NCBI GenBank assembly: GCA_025201765.1
Contig: MU623359.1
Location: forward strand, 279,992 to 343,991
Direction: 5' to 3'
From: Daldinia sp. FL1419
Lineage: Eukaryota; Ascomycota; Sordariomycetes; Xylariales; Hypoxylaceae
DNA: 64,000 nt
The notes under the pieces are model-generated. The model did not search any database, was not told where the DNA came from, and worked only from the letters and a program-made list of their open reading frames with translations. The position numbers and the translations under genes were made by a program. Positions 23,913-34,716 of the stretch are shown here, piece after piece (position 1 is the first letter of the stretch; each line of letters starts with the position of its first letter).

Positions 23913-25082
23913 TTTATTTTTTAAAAACCATTCATCCTTACGTTGGAGAATGTTGATGTCGTAGGTAATTCGCATTAATACATACCCTGCTATGTGCTAT
24001 GTTTTTACAATTTGTTAGAAGCGATCTGCAAAAAAACAAAAACCAAAAACAACCAACGTCTTATTATTATCTATTTCAAAGAAGTGATGCCACTGGCGAG
24101 TTTTATTTAGCAAGATCTTCGAGATGGAAAATCATCCGTTCTTCAGCTGGCGTCTGTGCTCGGGAATGGGGGCGAATCCATGTTTCTAAAAGCGCGGGGG
24201 TTCCGAAGGGATGGGATGTGTGGCTTCATCCTCTTCTCATCCTAATGTCACCTTTTGACGTTTATCGATATCATTGTTCAGCTAAAAACAGCACATATTT
24301 GTAAAAGGCATCCTCAAGGGCATGCTTAGACGGCAGAAAAGTCGAGAAGTATGAAGTCTTACTGCCTAGGTTAGACGTCTCTTATTTAACGCGTCTCGAT
24401 GATTTAATAAGAACACCGACGTTCATCCTCTCTTCATCTCCCTCCTTACATCGAGTATAGTTCAATCGTGCCTTGTCATAATAATGCGGTGCGACATATA
24501 TGTCAAAATAATCTAGCCGTTTTGATGACCGCCTGGTGTTTGTCTGATCTGGATAGATTCGCTGGGTTAGGTGCCAAGGTATCAATCAGAGCTCGGTCAG
24601 CGCCTGTGTCGGCGTTGCTAGGTATATGAGTATGACATTCCGTCAAGCTTAGGTGATTCTTCGCATGGCGCCAGTATGATCAGCACTAGTTACGAGAACC
24701 GAATGATTGATGGCTGTCTACTGGAGGCTGATGCAAGGCACTCAGCTAGCAGCGGGAACGATCTACAACGTGCCGATCGTAGCTAGGAATATGATCCTCG
24801 GAGGATTATGCGAAAGCTATCTGCATGTGCAACGCGGACGGGAACGCTTTTGGGATACCCTCTGGTAATATCTTCTGTCTTTCGGGGCGTTAGGGTGGTT
24901 GAAGGAGATGACTCGTAGCCGGGCCTCCAGAAGCTCGGTATGGAGTTCTATTATTTAAGGGTCGTCCTATTCCCTTCGGGAAGTGAGATTTTGTAAAATC
25001 ACAACAGTAAATGCTTTCAGCGGACTCAGTTTGGCTTACTTTACACTCTGTACTCCACGAGCTATCAACTATAACAGTCGAC
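23913..25082. other. Spacer with possible gene debris
   Basis: No intact gene. At about 24655-24780 one plus frame reads SYENRMIDGCLLEADARHS, reminiscent of the start of a CVNH lectin domain, before running into a stop. The last 150 bp precede the small secreted gene at 25083 and should contain its promoter. Confidence 0.35.
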
Positions 25083-25591
25083 ATGAAGACCTCTACGTCC
25101 TTGTTCTCCGTTATCATAGGCATCTGCTTAGCAGGTGTCCAGGCCGAACTACCTTACAACATGCCAGAGTGGCGTACGCAGCCCTAAGGCGTCCACGGCG
25201 TTAATGATTAAAAGCTAATATGAACGTGTAGGGAGAGGGGCCAGTCTTCCAATTATCCCATCAGAGCACCCAACCTGGCAATACCCTCACCACCGACCTA
25301 CTGGTGAACCACACTACCCTCATCCGACCAGCATTCGTCTGCCCGGCCACCACAGGCCGCACCCCACTGGGAACCCCCAACCAACTGGAGGTGTCAACCC
25401 TCACCAACCTTGCAGAACTTCTGCAGACTGCGCGTATCTCTCCTGTACGCAGCAGATACCTCCAAAGGAGCCCACATGCGTTCAGAACCGCTTTGCAAAG
25501 TGAGTCAATCAACAACCTGCTTTCGCCGATGTTAACAAGCTAACCAATCCTAATTAGACTCTGCTCATGCACGATCCCAGGGGAGGAATAG
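25083..25591 (+). CDS. Small secreted His/Pro- and Cys-rich protein
   Basis: Reconstructed from three exons, 25083-25173, 25232-25499 and 25558-25591 (130 residues). Introns 25174-25231 (GTACGC to GTGTAG, with GCTAATA branch site) and 25500-25557 (GTGAGT to TTAG, with CTAAC) keep one open frame. A clear signal peptide (residues 1-21, ending GVQA) is followed by a His/Pro-rich stretch with HRPTG, PHPTS, PHPTG and PQPTG units (about 50-84). A compact six-cysteine module comes last (91-124, spacing C-x5-C-x4-C-x10-C-x8-C-x-C), then a short acidic end. The even Cys count and small size suggest a disulphide-knotted extracellular protein, as in apoplastic effectors, lectin-like or antimicrobial peptides. 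I know no named family with this exact layout. The PHPTG units recur in the secreted protein at 33889. Confidence 0.78.
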
Positions 25592-26895
25592 GCGGTGATA
25601 TCAAATGAAGTGGCGGTTCCCCCCTCCCCCCTACGTTCTCCTTGAAAGCTCTCGTTTCTAGTTCTGATTCGACGCTGCGCGATTGTGTTTTTTCCATTCG
25701 GCATCGATAGCTACTTGTCCTTAGCCTATCGTACTAATAAAAAAGCTTTGCTACGAGTTATTAGACGTATCGATCGTTATTAAGTGAACACGGCGATGGA
25801 ATATTAAGGCTAACCTGTCTGAGCTGTCTCGTGATTCTAGACTTGCTAAGCATGGCACCGCGTGTCTCGAGGCCAATATGTTTTATCATTTAAGCGATGT
25901 CGATGATAGACAACTAAGCTGGCCCGAGGTTGTTTAGCCGCGCGTAAGCGTTGGTGTTGATTTATTTGGAATCACCCCATGCGCTTAAACGCGATGTGCT
26001 TGGCGTCTAGTCGCGCTTCAGTCTCATCGTCGTATTAAGCGCATTCATAGGTGGTAAAGTTTTGTTGGGGGTAGTAGGTAGTCCGAGTGAGGGATATCTA
26101 CGTCGATTCATCATCGATATAAAGCAAGGGACCAAATCCATTGATGTGAGATTACTCGATGCTGTATCTCTCCGTCCCATCCAGTCACATGTCTGGATCC
26201 CACATTAGGTCCACGATATCGCAAGAGCTTCCCGTTCTTGCATTTGCAATCCCCTATTCCTATTGGACTTGAGGTTTTATCTCTAGTGATGACTTCTTAT
26301 AAACCAGTAAAGATGACTACGCATATTTCCTCGCCAAGCTCGACGTAGAGTTACGCCTAGGCTTAGGTTTACTCGCCATTCCAATCTTTGGTTCATATTC
26401 AGGATAGTCATCGTATATTGACGTGCGTGATTGGCTCATCCCCATGGGGTATCGGAGGCTATGATGGACTGAGCCCACCCTGCTCCGGTTAATATCCATC
26501 TTGATATATTCGGAAGTACTTGGGTAAGTATACCAAGGTCATTCTCGGCAGTTAGAAATCGTGCTGAACTACCCCTGAGGTACTAACATCTATTTCTCCT
26601 TTTCATAGAGCAGTACTGAGCCGATAACTGGTTTTATCTTATTCTGGGCGACTAGAATGTCTAATACAATCAAGGTCCAAGTCACATGGGGTCACCACAC
26701 TATGTTGTCTCTATTGTTCTAATATTATTCGACTTACTGGGATGCTTAACCGGGAAATATTGCAGGGCTGCGACCTAATGATGGATAAAAATACTGAGCT
26801 TGCCGTGGCTCTCTAGTCTTAGTTTTCCTTCACGCTTGCTGCTCTCAATTCATACGACGATCGTCGGATAGCTGACCTGAAGTTTAGTTAAGGAA
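25592..26895. other. Spacer
   Basis: No convincing gene. A 60-codon frame at 26317-26499 (minus) is Arg/Ser-rich and could be a fragment, but nothing supports it. The region upstream of 26896 should contain the DUF1996 promoter. Confidence 0.45.
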
Positions 26896-28289
26896 ATGCA
26901 GTTAACGTCGCTCGCTGCGCTGGCGTTAGCCGCGCCAGTCAGTGCGCTTATCCGATTCTCATGCTCCCAGCTTGTGGTTGACCGTATCGATCCGTTGGTG
27001 AACCCGGGCATGGCACCCTCACCGCATCTGCATCAGATCATTGGCGGCGTAAGTTATAACGGCCTAGACGAGCTAGATAGAATGTAAACATGAAGCTAAT
27101 TGACGTAGAATTCGCTTAACGTGAGCATGGCTTTGGACAAAGATATGCCTGGCGAGTCCACTTGCACTACCTGCCAATTCACAGAGGACACCTCCAACTA
27201 CTGGACCGCTGTTCTCTTCTTCAGAGCCCGTAACGGTACCTTTAAACGTGTGCCTATTCGACCCAACGTCGGCTTCGATGGCGCTGAGGGCGGCATGACT
27301 GTCTACTACATGCAGAACGGTTTGTCTGATTACCAGCAGCGATCCAAAGTCACCGCGTTTAAGCCTGTACGGCCCTTGCCGCCCTCAGATATTGAATAAC
27401 CGGTATGCAGAGCTAACTGGTCTAGGGATTCCGTATGCTCGTCGGGGATGCGATGGCCCGGACCGCTGAGGAGGCCACTAAATACAAGCAGGTTACTTAT
27501 ACCTGCTTACAAGACATGTTAACTCGATTCCCCGAAACCAAGAACCTCCCAAACAAGCCATGCCCGGAGGGTATCATGGCAAATATTCGCTTCCCGACGT
27601 GAGTCAATCACGCATATTTGTGCCGGGCTCGTAGTAGTCGTCTAACCCATAGTAGTTGCTGGGACGGGAAAAACCTCGACACCGTGGACCATATGAGCCA
27701 TATGGCATACCCGGCTAACGGTACTTTCGATTCCCAAGGCCCCTGTCCATCTAGTCACCCTGTGCCGGTGCCTCTATTAATGTATGAAACAATCTGGGAT
27801 ACTCGCCAGTAAGTTTCCCCTATCTGAGCTTGCTTGCTATGCTTGGCTTAATTAATTATTATTTTCGTAAAGGTTTAACGACCCTAACGAGTGGCCCGAA
27901 GACGGATCCCAGCCGTTTGTCTGGAGTATGGGTGACCAGTAAGTAGCGGGCATCCAGAGCGACGCACCGGGGATTCGCTGACGCATACTTGTAGCACTGG
28001 GTATGGTAGTCACGGCGATTATTTATTCGGGTGGAAGGGCGACGCTCTCCAAAGGACAATGGACACTCCCTGTTATGTCACTTGTCCTACACTGGCCACG
28101 CAACCAATCGCCAACCAGAACAAGTGCAAGATTGACAGGACGGTTAAAGAGGACATCGATTCGTGTAAGTTATCGAAGAGGCCTCGATATCGGGAGTGAT
28201 TCCGAAACTAATGATACCTTCGTATAGGGCTACCCGAAATCCCTGGAAGTCCCCGGATAACCAAAAATATTAGAGGCGAAGCGCGATAG
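26896..28289 (+). CDS. Secreted DUF1996 domain protein
   Basis: Seven exons: 26896-27048, 27109-27366, 27426-27598, 27656-27808, 27873-27938, 27995-28164 and 28228-28289, giving 344 residues in one frame. The signal peptide is about residues 1-18 (LAALALAAPVSA). The DUF1996 hallmarks follow in order: RIDPLVNPGMAPSPHLHQI near the start, then CTTCQFTEDTSNYW, KPGFRMLVGD, CWDGKNLDTVDHMSHMAYP and a final HGDYLFGWKGDALQ with a Cys-rich end. This domain is common in secreted fungal proteins, often in several copies per genome, and some carry a WSC domain after it. None is seen here. The biochemical role of the domain is unknown. All six introns have GT-AG ends and are 57-64 bp long. A run of 17 T lies five bases after the stop codon (28294-28310). 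Confidence 0.9.
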
Positions 28290-29201
28290 AGTCTTTTTTT
28301 TTTTTTTTTTCTTTTTTGAATAAACGAGGCGTGTGTTTGTTAGTTCGAAGCGATGTCAACACCAAGCAGAATATCCCTAGCACCACAGGTTTTCGATACC
28401 GCCATGCTCCGCAGTTATGTGCTTGGGCTTAAGTGATATGTATATATATCGGGCCTATCAGATGAAGAAAATTATAACCTCGAGTTCGCGACTCGTTAAT
28501 CATAAGACTCGAACGCGACTATTTTCCTATCCTAGATGCATAGGGCAATTTTACGGGCCTCGATAGGCTAGACTCGCGGGGTAAATACAGCTGCCAGCAA
28601 TTCAATGGATCCTTGTATTGGTAAACGATGCTCCATCGCGTACGTATTCGTATTTAAGACACGCTACCCCTGAAATTTTCGGGATCCTATATTTTCCCTT
28701 TCAACATCATACATATTCCTCTTTTGTAGTTTTCATGCCTTTAGTACTGCACACACTCCAATGTTATGGATCAAACATCAACCAATTACGCCTATTATAT
28801 GCTACGTAGTAAGACTTAATGTACAATAAGGCATGGAATAATTGGAAATACCCAAGGCTAATTGAGGGAATAGCAATTATTCGCTAATATTCCGACTTCA
28901 CATAGTAATTTTACCTAAAAACCATGTTAGTAGTTCAAGATTGACAAATAAAAGTAAGGGAATCTCTATTAATAAATCGAGGAACTGTATCGCTGCGACA
29001 AGGAATAAAATAGAAATTAACCGAGCAGCTCGGGCTGTTTCATGTTCATTTATACTAGTTGCCTGTTTTTTATATTATCGTCAACTTCCGCAATATTATA
29101 AAGCTCGGTGATTTTTACATAGTATGCACGATCGCTGTGTCTTGACTTGAAATGGCTTCATACTTTGAGTTATTTTAAACCTACTTAAAAAGCACCACGA
29201 G
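28290..29201. other. Spacer with T-tract
   Basis: Starts with a T run (28294-28310 and 28312-28317), probably within the DUF1996 3' UTR. The rest is AT-rich (28830-29160) and should hold the P450 promoter. No gene seen. Confidence 0.5.
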
Positions 29202-31130
29202 ATGAGTGTCAATTTTGTACTACCACTTGTGCGGGGCATCTATGCCCTGCTCGCTGTTGTTTTGCTACGGTTCTTCTACAGAGCATACGTTGAACGGAAA
29301 CGCATAAGAACTTTAAAGGCTCAAGGCATTGTGAGTTGAATAGCCTAACATGCTTTTTTTTATTAGACCAAGAAGTAGAATACCAGATTAATGAATCCAA
29401 GCCCGTATTGCCACATTCGCTATTATTTGGCCACCTTCCAGTCTTTGCAGCTTTCCGCGCAATTCACCCTGCCGATGTTAACATTTATGAATTCCATTAC
29501 TGGCTTGCCGCACATGTCGGCGAATACTTCCCAGGCCACACTAGACTACCACCGATCATTTATCTAGATCTGTGGCCCGTATCTAGATCTCTTGTGCTTA
29601 TCTTCGATCCCGTGGCTGCGTCTCAGTGCACACAGATCAAGAACCTCCCTAAGGATAACATTCTCGCTCAATACATGCACCCGCTAACACAAGCTTTGGA
29701 TATCGTGTCTACAGAAGGAGAATTATGGAAGAAGTGGCGCTCAATGTTTAACCCTGGCTTCAGCCAACGGAACCTGACGGCTCTGCTTCCGGAGCTTATT
29801 GAAGAGGCCCAAATATTCGCAAATGGACTCAAGGATCTAGCTGGCAAAGGGGGAGAATGGGGACCTGTCTTCCAGCTCGAACAGAGAACGATCAATTTAA
29901 CTTTCGATATCATCGTTAGAGCATCTGTGTTAGTAGAAAAATGCTCTTCTGAATATATACTTCGAGTTACTAACCCGGGGCAGAGATCTACGGCTGCACG
30001 AGCAGACAAATCCGTCAAGCAGCCCGTTCAAGACCGCTTTGGTAAATCAACTTTACTTGATGGGAAAGATTTCCAAGTCTGCAAGAGCGTTGTATTCTAG
30101 TCAGCTTCTCTGGCACCGGAGTGCTATCGAAAGAAATAACCGTACCATGCGCGACTTTCTGCTCCCGCAGATCGAGAAGAGGCTACAGTCAGACGTCAAC
30201 GCCAGCCAAAAGAAGACCATCGTTGACCTTGCCATGAAGCACATCAACAAGGAGAACTCTGAAGTTTTCCGAGGGAAGCCCGACGCCGATTTTGTGGATA
30301 GGCTCATAGCCAACTTGAAGGCGTTTATGTTCGCCGGCCACGATACAACTTCGTCGACGATCTGTTTCATGGTGAAGCTACTACAAGATAACCCAGAAGT
30401 TTTGGCAAAGGTCCGGGCTGAGCACGATACTGTCCTCGGACCCGACCCAGCAAAGGCTATGGACGTCTTGATCGCATCGCCTCACCTCTTATACTCGCTT
30501 TCGTATACACTTGGTCTTATCAAGGAAACATTAAGGCTGTGGCCGCTTGCAGCGACCGTTCGGGATAGCGACAGCATCCCTGGATTTGCTCTGAGCGTTC
30601 CCGGCTCGCCGATTAAATACCCTACGGAGGGATTCGGACCTTGGTTGGGACCATACGGAATACAGCGCAACCCTGACTATTGGCCTCGACCGGATGAGTG
30701 TTTGCCAGAGCGCTGGTTGGCTCCCGAGGGCGATCCACTATACGTGGCCACCAAGGAAGCCTGGGTGCCCTTTTCGCTAGGACCAAGGAACTGCGTGGGA
30801 ATGGAATTAGCGATGGTAGAATTGCGTCTGGTCGCCGTATTAATAGCGCGCACCTTTGATATTGAAGAAGCATGGGAGGAATGGGACAAGAAGCAGTAAG
30901 CGTTCCTCCGACTTAGGAAACTTCCTACTCAACCCCCTAGCCCCCCTTCTTTACTGGAAGCGTTCTTGTTCCTGGATACTAACTTAACTGCTAATATTAG
31001 AGGTCCCAATGCTACGCCTACTCATATCGTAAATGGTAGACGTCTCTATGGTGTCGGCGATGGGCCAGTTCATCCGAAGGATGGCATGCCAGTGCATGTA
31101 CGACTACGGAACCATGTACCCTCCATCTGA
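29202..31130 (+). CDS. Cytochrome P450 monooxygenase
   Basis: Four exons, 29202-29330, 29402-29928, 29984-30895 and 31001-31130, give 565 residues. An N-terminal membrane anchor (about residues 5-26) is followed by the Pro-containing hinge made by the first join (QGIPVLPHSLLFGHL). Then come WKKWRSMFNPGFS (C-helix WxxxR type), the I-helix AGHDTTSS, the ExxR motif KETLR, PERW and the haem loop FSLGPRNCVG with Cys at about 489. All elements needed for activity are present, so it should be an ER-bound haem monooxygenase that takes electrons from P450 reductase. The last exon gives a normal tail (GPVHPKDGMPVHVRLR). Its substrate cannot be assigned. No PKS or NRPS lies beside it now, although a dead PKS and a dead P450 are 11 kb upstream. 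Confidence 0.92.
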
Positions 31131-33888
31131 ACGCAAGATGCCAGCTTCTTAATGGTTCAATATATATATATATGAGGCGGGGTTTTCGAAACTGATGGCC
31201 CAGTACTTGGTGTTATCAAGTGTGCTCGGGCTCAAATATACTATAAATCAGAGCATTTACTAAAGGCCATGCTTCCCCTGGGGCTGCTCCTGGCCGATAC
31301 TAGAACCGGCTGGGGCCCCGTTCCCCCTCCCCTCAACCAGAACTATAACAAGGTTATTAGCATGTTGGTCCGCTAGTGCTATCCTACAAGTAGTTATTAG
31401 CGAAATTAATCATTTTAGGGCGAGTAGGTTGCCGCATCGACGATAGCGTTGAGTAGTAGCAGGATCTGGTTGCGTCAATAAAAACAGATAGAGGAGCGTG
31501 GTTCTAGTATTGAAGTAATGGCGATCTGACGACGATGCAACAGTAAATCGTGATCCTTTTTCCCAAATTCTATACGTGACGTACGTATTCAAGATACTCG
31601 GAGCTCTAAACCGTATCGCGAGTCATGCAAGCCGCTTCCAGGCCGTACTAGAGCGTGTAAACCATCAATCGCGCCGCTCGGCGTATCGAATATCTTTGGC
31701 GGTTCTAACGACTAAGTTAGCATATTAGACTTAAGAAGTGAGTTTATTTCGTTATTTCCAAGGTACTAGCTCATATCATGCAGGTACATTTCTTGATGGC
31801 CGACCACTACTGTACATAACCTGTTCTAGCCAAAATTGGAATATGCGAACACCAGGTACCGCACCGCCAAACCCGTCAAATAACAATTTACCGACCGAGT
31901 TTGCGAAGTCCTCGAGGATTGTGATTGTCGTAAGCGGCTGACGTGACCATCCTTACAGCGGTATGACGTGAAAGCCGCCGCGTAACCTCGATTGTAGATC
32001 TTGTGCACAGGTGCAGCTGTTAACTGGGTGTGCTGAATGCGGTAGTTAACGAGAGGCTCCTCTCTCAGAAATAGGGTCAGACACAATGGGGGGTTCGGGC
32101 GTACGACGATGCAACAAACGAAGCTACACGATTAAGCGGTCATCCTTAAGGGGTTATCCTAGTTCAGATGCCAAGAATCCAGTAAAGGTACGGGAAAAGC
32201 TTATTTTTCATTTAATATTCAACTACCTGCATACATGTACCGTCGTGTATGTCATGTACCATAAATCGTACGTATTGTACATGTGATGCCACCCCCATTT
32301 TGATTAATTTCGTACCCCAAACCCCAACCTCCATTCCCTCCATTTGCTCTCCGAGCGTTCTAGAATCGTGATACGTACACTCAAGTCCATTTCAAGATTT
32401 GGGTATCAACTACTACCTACCGTCTTGTCTTTCTTGGTTTTTTTTTTCTTCCCATCGTTCACTGCAGCAGTGGCGATATCGGCCCATTGAAGTTTTTTTT
32501 TATAGATCAGCAGATGATTATCCCAATACGGATGGGTCTCTCTTTCAATGTACATAGTATAAGGTATATGTACAAGGGTACACAGGATCAAGGTCGAGAT
32601 TCCAAGAGCTTTAAATAGCACCCCACATACAACTTCGTCATGTGAAATGATGTACACGGTATACATAGGTCTCATACTAGCTTCGGAGATAACTTCGCTG
32701 GTTGGCACGCCCCAAGAATCTTCAGCTTATTGGACATAAAAGAACGTTGGATATACCCCATATCCGTTTCCAGTTTAGACACACTAATAATAAAACGTAA
32801 ACGTCAAGGCTACTAATACCCTTGTAATATTTACCGTTAGTACTAAAACTAATCCAGGGGTAGCAAAACCTGCTTCGTCTGAATTCATACACTAGGTAGT
32901 TATACTACGTAAGAGTATTTATTATTGTATTGTTGTCAAAGAATAAGTGACGCCAGATTGTCAAAGTTTTACGTGCGATAACTTTCCTGTTTGCTCCCAC
33001 AGCCCCAGCATGCATACGTAGCCGTCTCCCCTTGCGTTTAGATGAATGGCTGGGACGGCGATGGATCTGGACCAACTAATCCTAGCGGACCAAACCACAA
33101 CATCGAGAGGCTCTGCGGAATCCTCTGCGCGCCACAAGAACGAACATATTTATCAAATGTGCCTAACATGACCTAACCCTCCCATTCAGCCACCTATGGG
33201 ACATGAGAAGACACTCACCAGTTTATAATTCTACGCTCAAAGCTGATATGACATTGGCGTACGGTAAAAAGGTAAAAGTGTAAATATTAAATCCTCGGTG
33301 ATCTTTGTCTACGTGTTGGAAAATATGACCGATTTCGATATCAACATCTGATAAGTGACAACAGATAATGAAGAACAGCCCTAAAATGTATTCGTTCCCA
33401 CCGGTTTCCCGTTAGAGTAACCGGACTCGTCGATAATTGCGACTATAAATGGGTTACGATGGGGTACCAACGTCAATCATAGTGGCTGGGTGGCCAAATG
33501 CCGCGTTTCGGTCGTACCCTGACCCACGACACCAGATTATGTACAACAGTCTGGCGTGTTCATAGTCGAAGTGATCAACATGTCCATGAAGTCAGCATGG
33601 AAGCTATGATCGTCAGAGCAAGGTTGTAAAAAGAAGTTTTGGGGTTGTGGCAGTTGTATGCACATGGTGCTTCTAAGTAAAGAATCATTGAACATATAAG
33701 GGAGTTGACTCAACCTCGATTCCGATTTAAAAAAAATTTTCCCATCAGATCCAATTCAAACCCAGCAGCAACACCTATTCCGGTCCGAAGTAGTTCTCAC
33801 TCGTTTATCTAATAAGTTATATCCGGGAGGCGGTATACGTGTTATTTATCCATATTACATAACAAACTGTACAATCAACATATTAGCC
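31131..33888. other. Gene-free spacer
   Basis: 2.8 kb with no supported gene. Frames at 31738-31941 and 32406-32708 are short and featureless; the latter ends in a Lys-rich string that is simply a poly-pyrimidine tract (32436-32449) read backwards. The last few hundred bases are the promoter region of the secreted repeat protein. Confidence 0.5.
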
Positions 33889-34716
33889 ATGAAATCATTC
33901 GTTACTCTCTTAGCGGCAGCAGCCTCGTTGCAGGGCGGCTCGGCAGCTCCATTCGGAAACCAGCCGCAGCCCGATAAATCCCTGTCACACGGCGGATTCC
34001 CGCATCCGACCGGTGATTTCCCTCTTCCCACCGGCTTCCCACACCCTACTGAAGGCCCTCATCGCCCCGACGGCCCCGGTATCTGGGCAAGAGATGAAGA
34101 GCACCGCTGGCCTGGCCGACCTCACCCTACTGGCCACCACCCCGGTGATTGGCACCCTGGAGATGGTCATGCCGCTCCTACCGGAAAATTCCCTTGGCAG
34201 CCCGAAGCACCGCATCCCACTCCTCGTCTAAGGAGGGATAACAAAGACCAAGAAGGCGATCACAAGGAACCATGGGGCTTTGCCCACCCAACTGGCCACC
34301 ACCGCCCTCGCCCTCACCCTAGCGGCGGCTTCCCTCACCCAACCGGACACCCTGGAAACGGTAACGGTTTCTGGAGGCGGGACGTAGGCGGCGTTGCTCC
34401 TCCCAGCGGGTTCCTACACCCCACTAGTGGGCCCAGCCACCAGCACCCTCCTCCTCCTCCTCCCCCAGGCGGTAACAACGACCACGGCCGCGGAAACGGG
34501 CAGGGTTGGTTCGGTGCCGGCGAAGCCCAGGAAAAGCGGGATGAGGATCACCACAGACTCACTAGCATTTCGTGGCCCAGCGGAATTATCAGCCACATCC
34601 ACCCGCAGCCTACTGCCGGCGTCCGACCCGGGCACGTGCAGCAACCCGACGGGGAGCCGAAGCGCGAGCGCGAGATCCTGCAGGAAGTCCCGCGCGTAGT
34701 CCGGGACGCCAACTAA
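33889..34716 (+). CDS. Secreted His/Pro-rich repeat protein with dibasic sites
   Basis: Intronless, 275 residues, GC-rich against an AT-rich setting. The signal peptide is about residues 1-20 (SLQGGSAA then PF). The mature part is low-complexity, built from irregular copies of FPHPTG, with variants LPTG, HPTE, HPSG and HPTS, and has a poly-Pro run (HQHPPPPPPP). Between them sit basic sites followed by Asp: ARDEE, LRRDN, WRRDV and EKRDE. RR and KR pairs are classical Kex2 cleavage sites in the fungal secretory path, so the chain could be cut into several His/Pro-rich peptides. Alternatively it may stay whole as a cell-wall or metal-binding protein. Cysteine is absent. The C-terminus is charged (PKREREILQEVPRVVRD). 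No named family is recognised. Confidence 0.78.
   Translation: MKSFVTLLAAAASLQGGSAAPFGNQPQPDKSLSHGGFPHPTGDFPLPTGFPHPTEGPHRPDGPGIWARDEEHRWPGRPHPTGHHPGDWHPGDGHAAPTGKFPWQPEAPHPTPRLRRDNKDQEGDHKEPWGFAHPTGHHRPRPHPSGGFPHPTGHPGNGNGFWRRDVGGVAPPSGFLHPTSGPSHQHPPPPPPPGGNNDHGRGNGQGWFGAGEAQEKRDEDHHRLTSISWPSGIISHIHPQPTAGVRPGHVQQPDGEPKREREILQEVPRVVRDAN

Noticed and set aside
26317..26499. 60-codon Arg/Ser-rich minus frame
   Set aside because: Short, no signal peptide, no neighbouring exons; could be chance.
32406..32708. 100-codon minus frame ending in Lys-rich string
   Set aside because: The Lys string comes from a simple pyrimidine tract and the rest has no domain.
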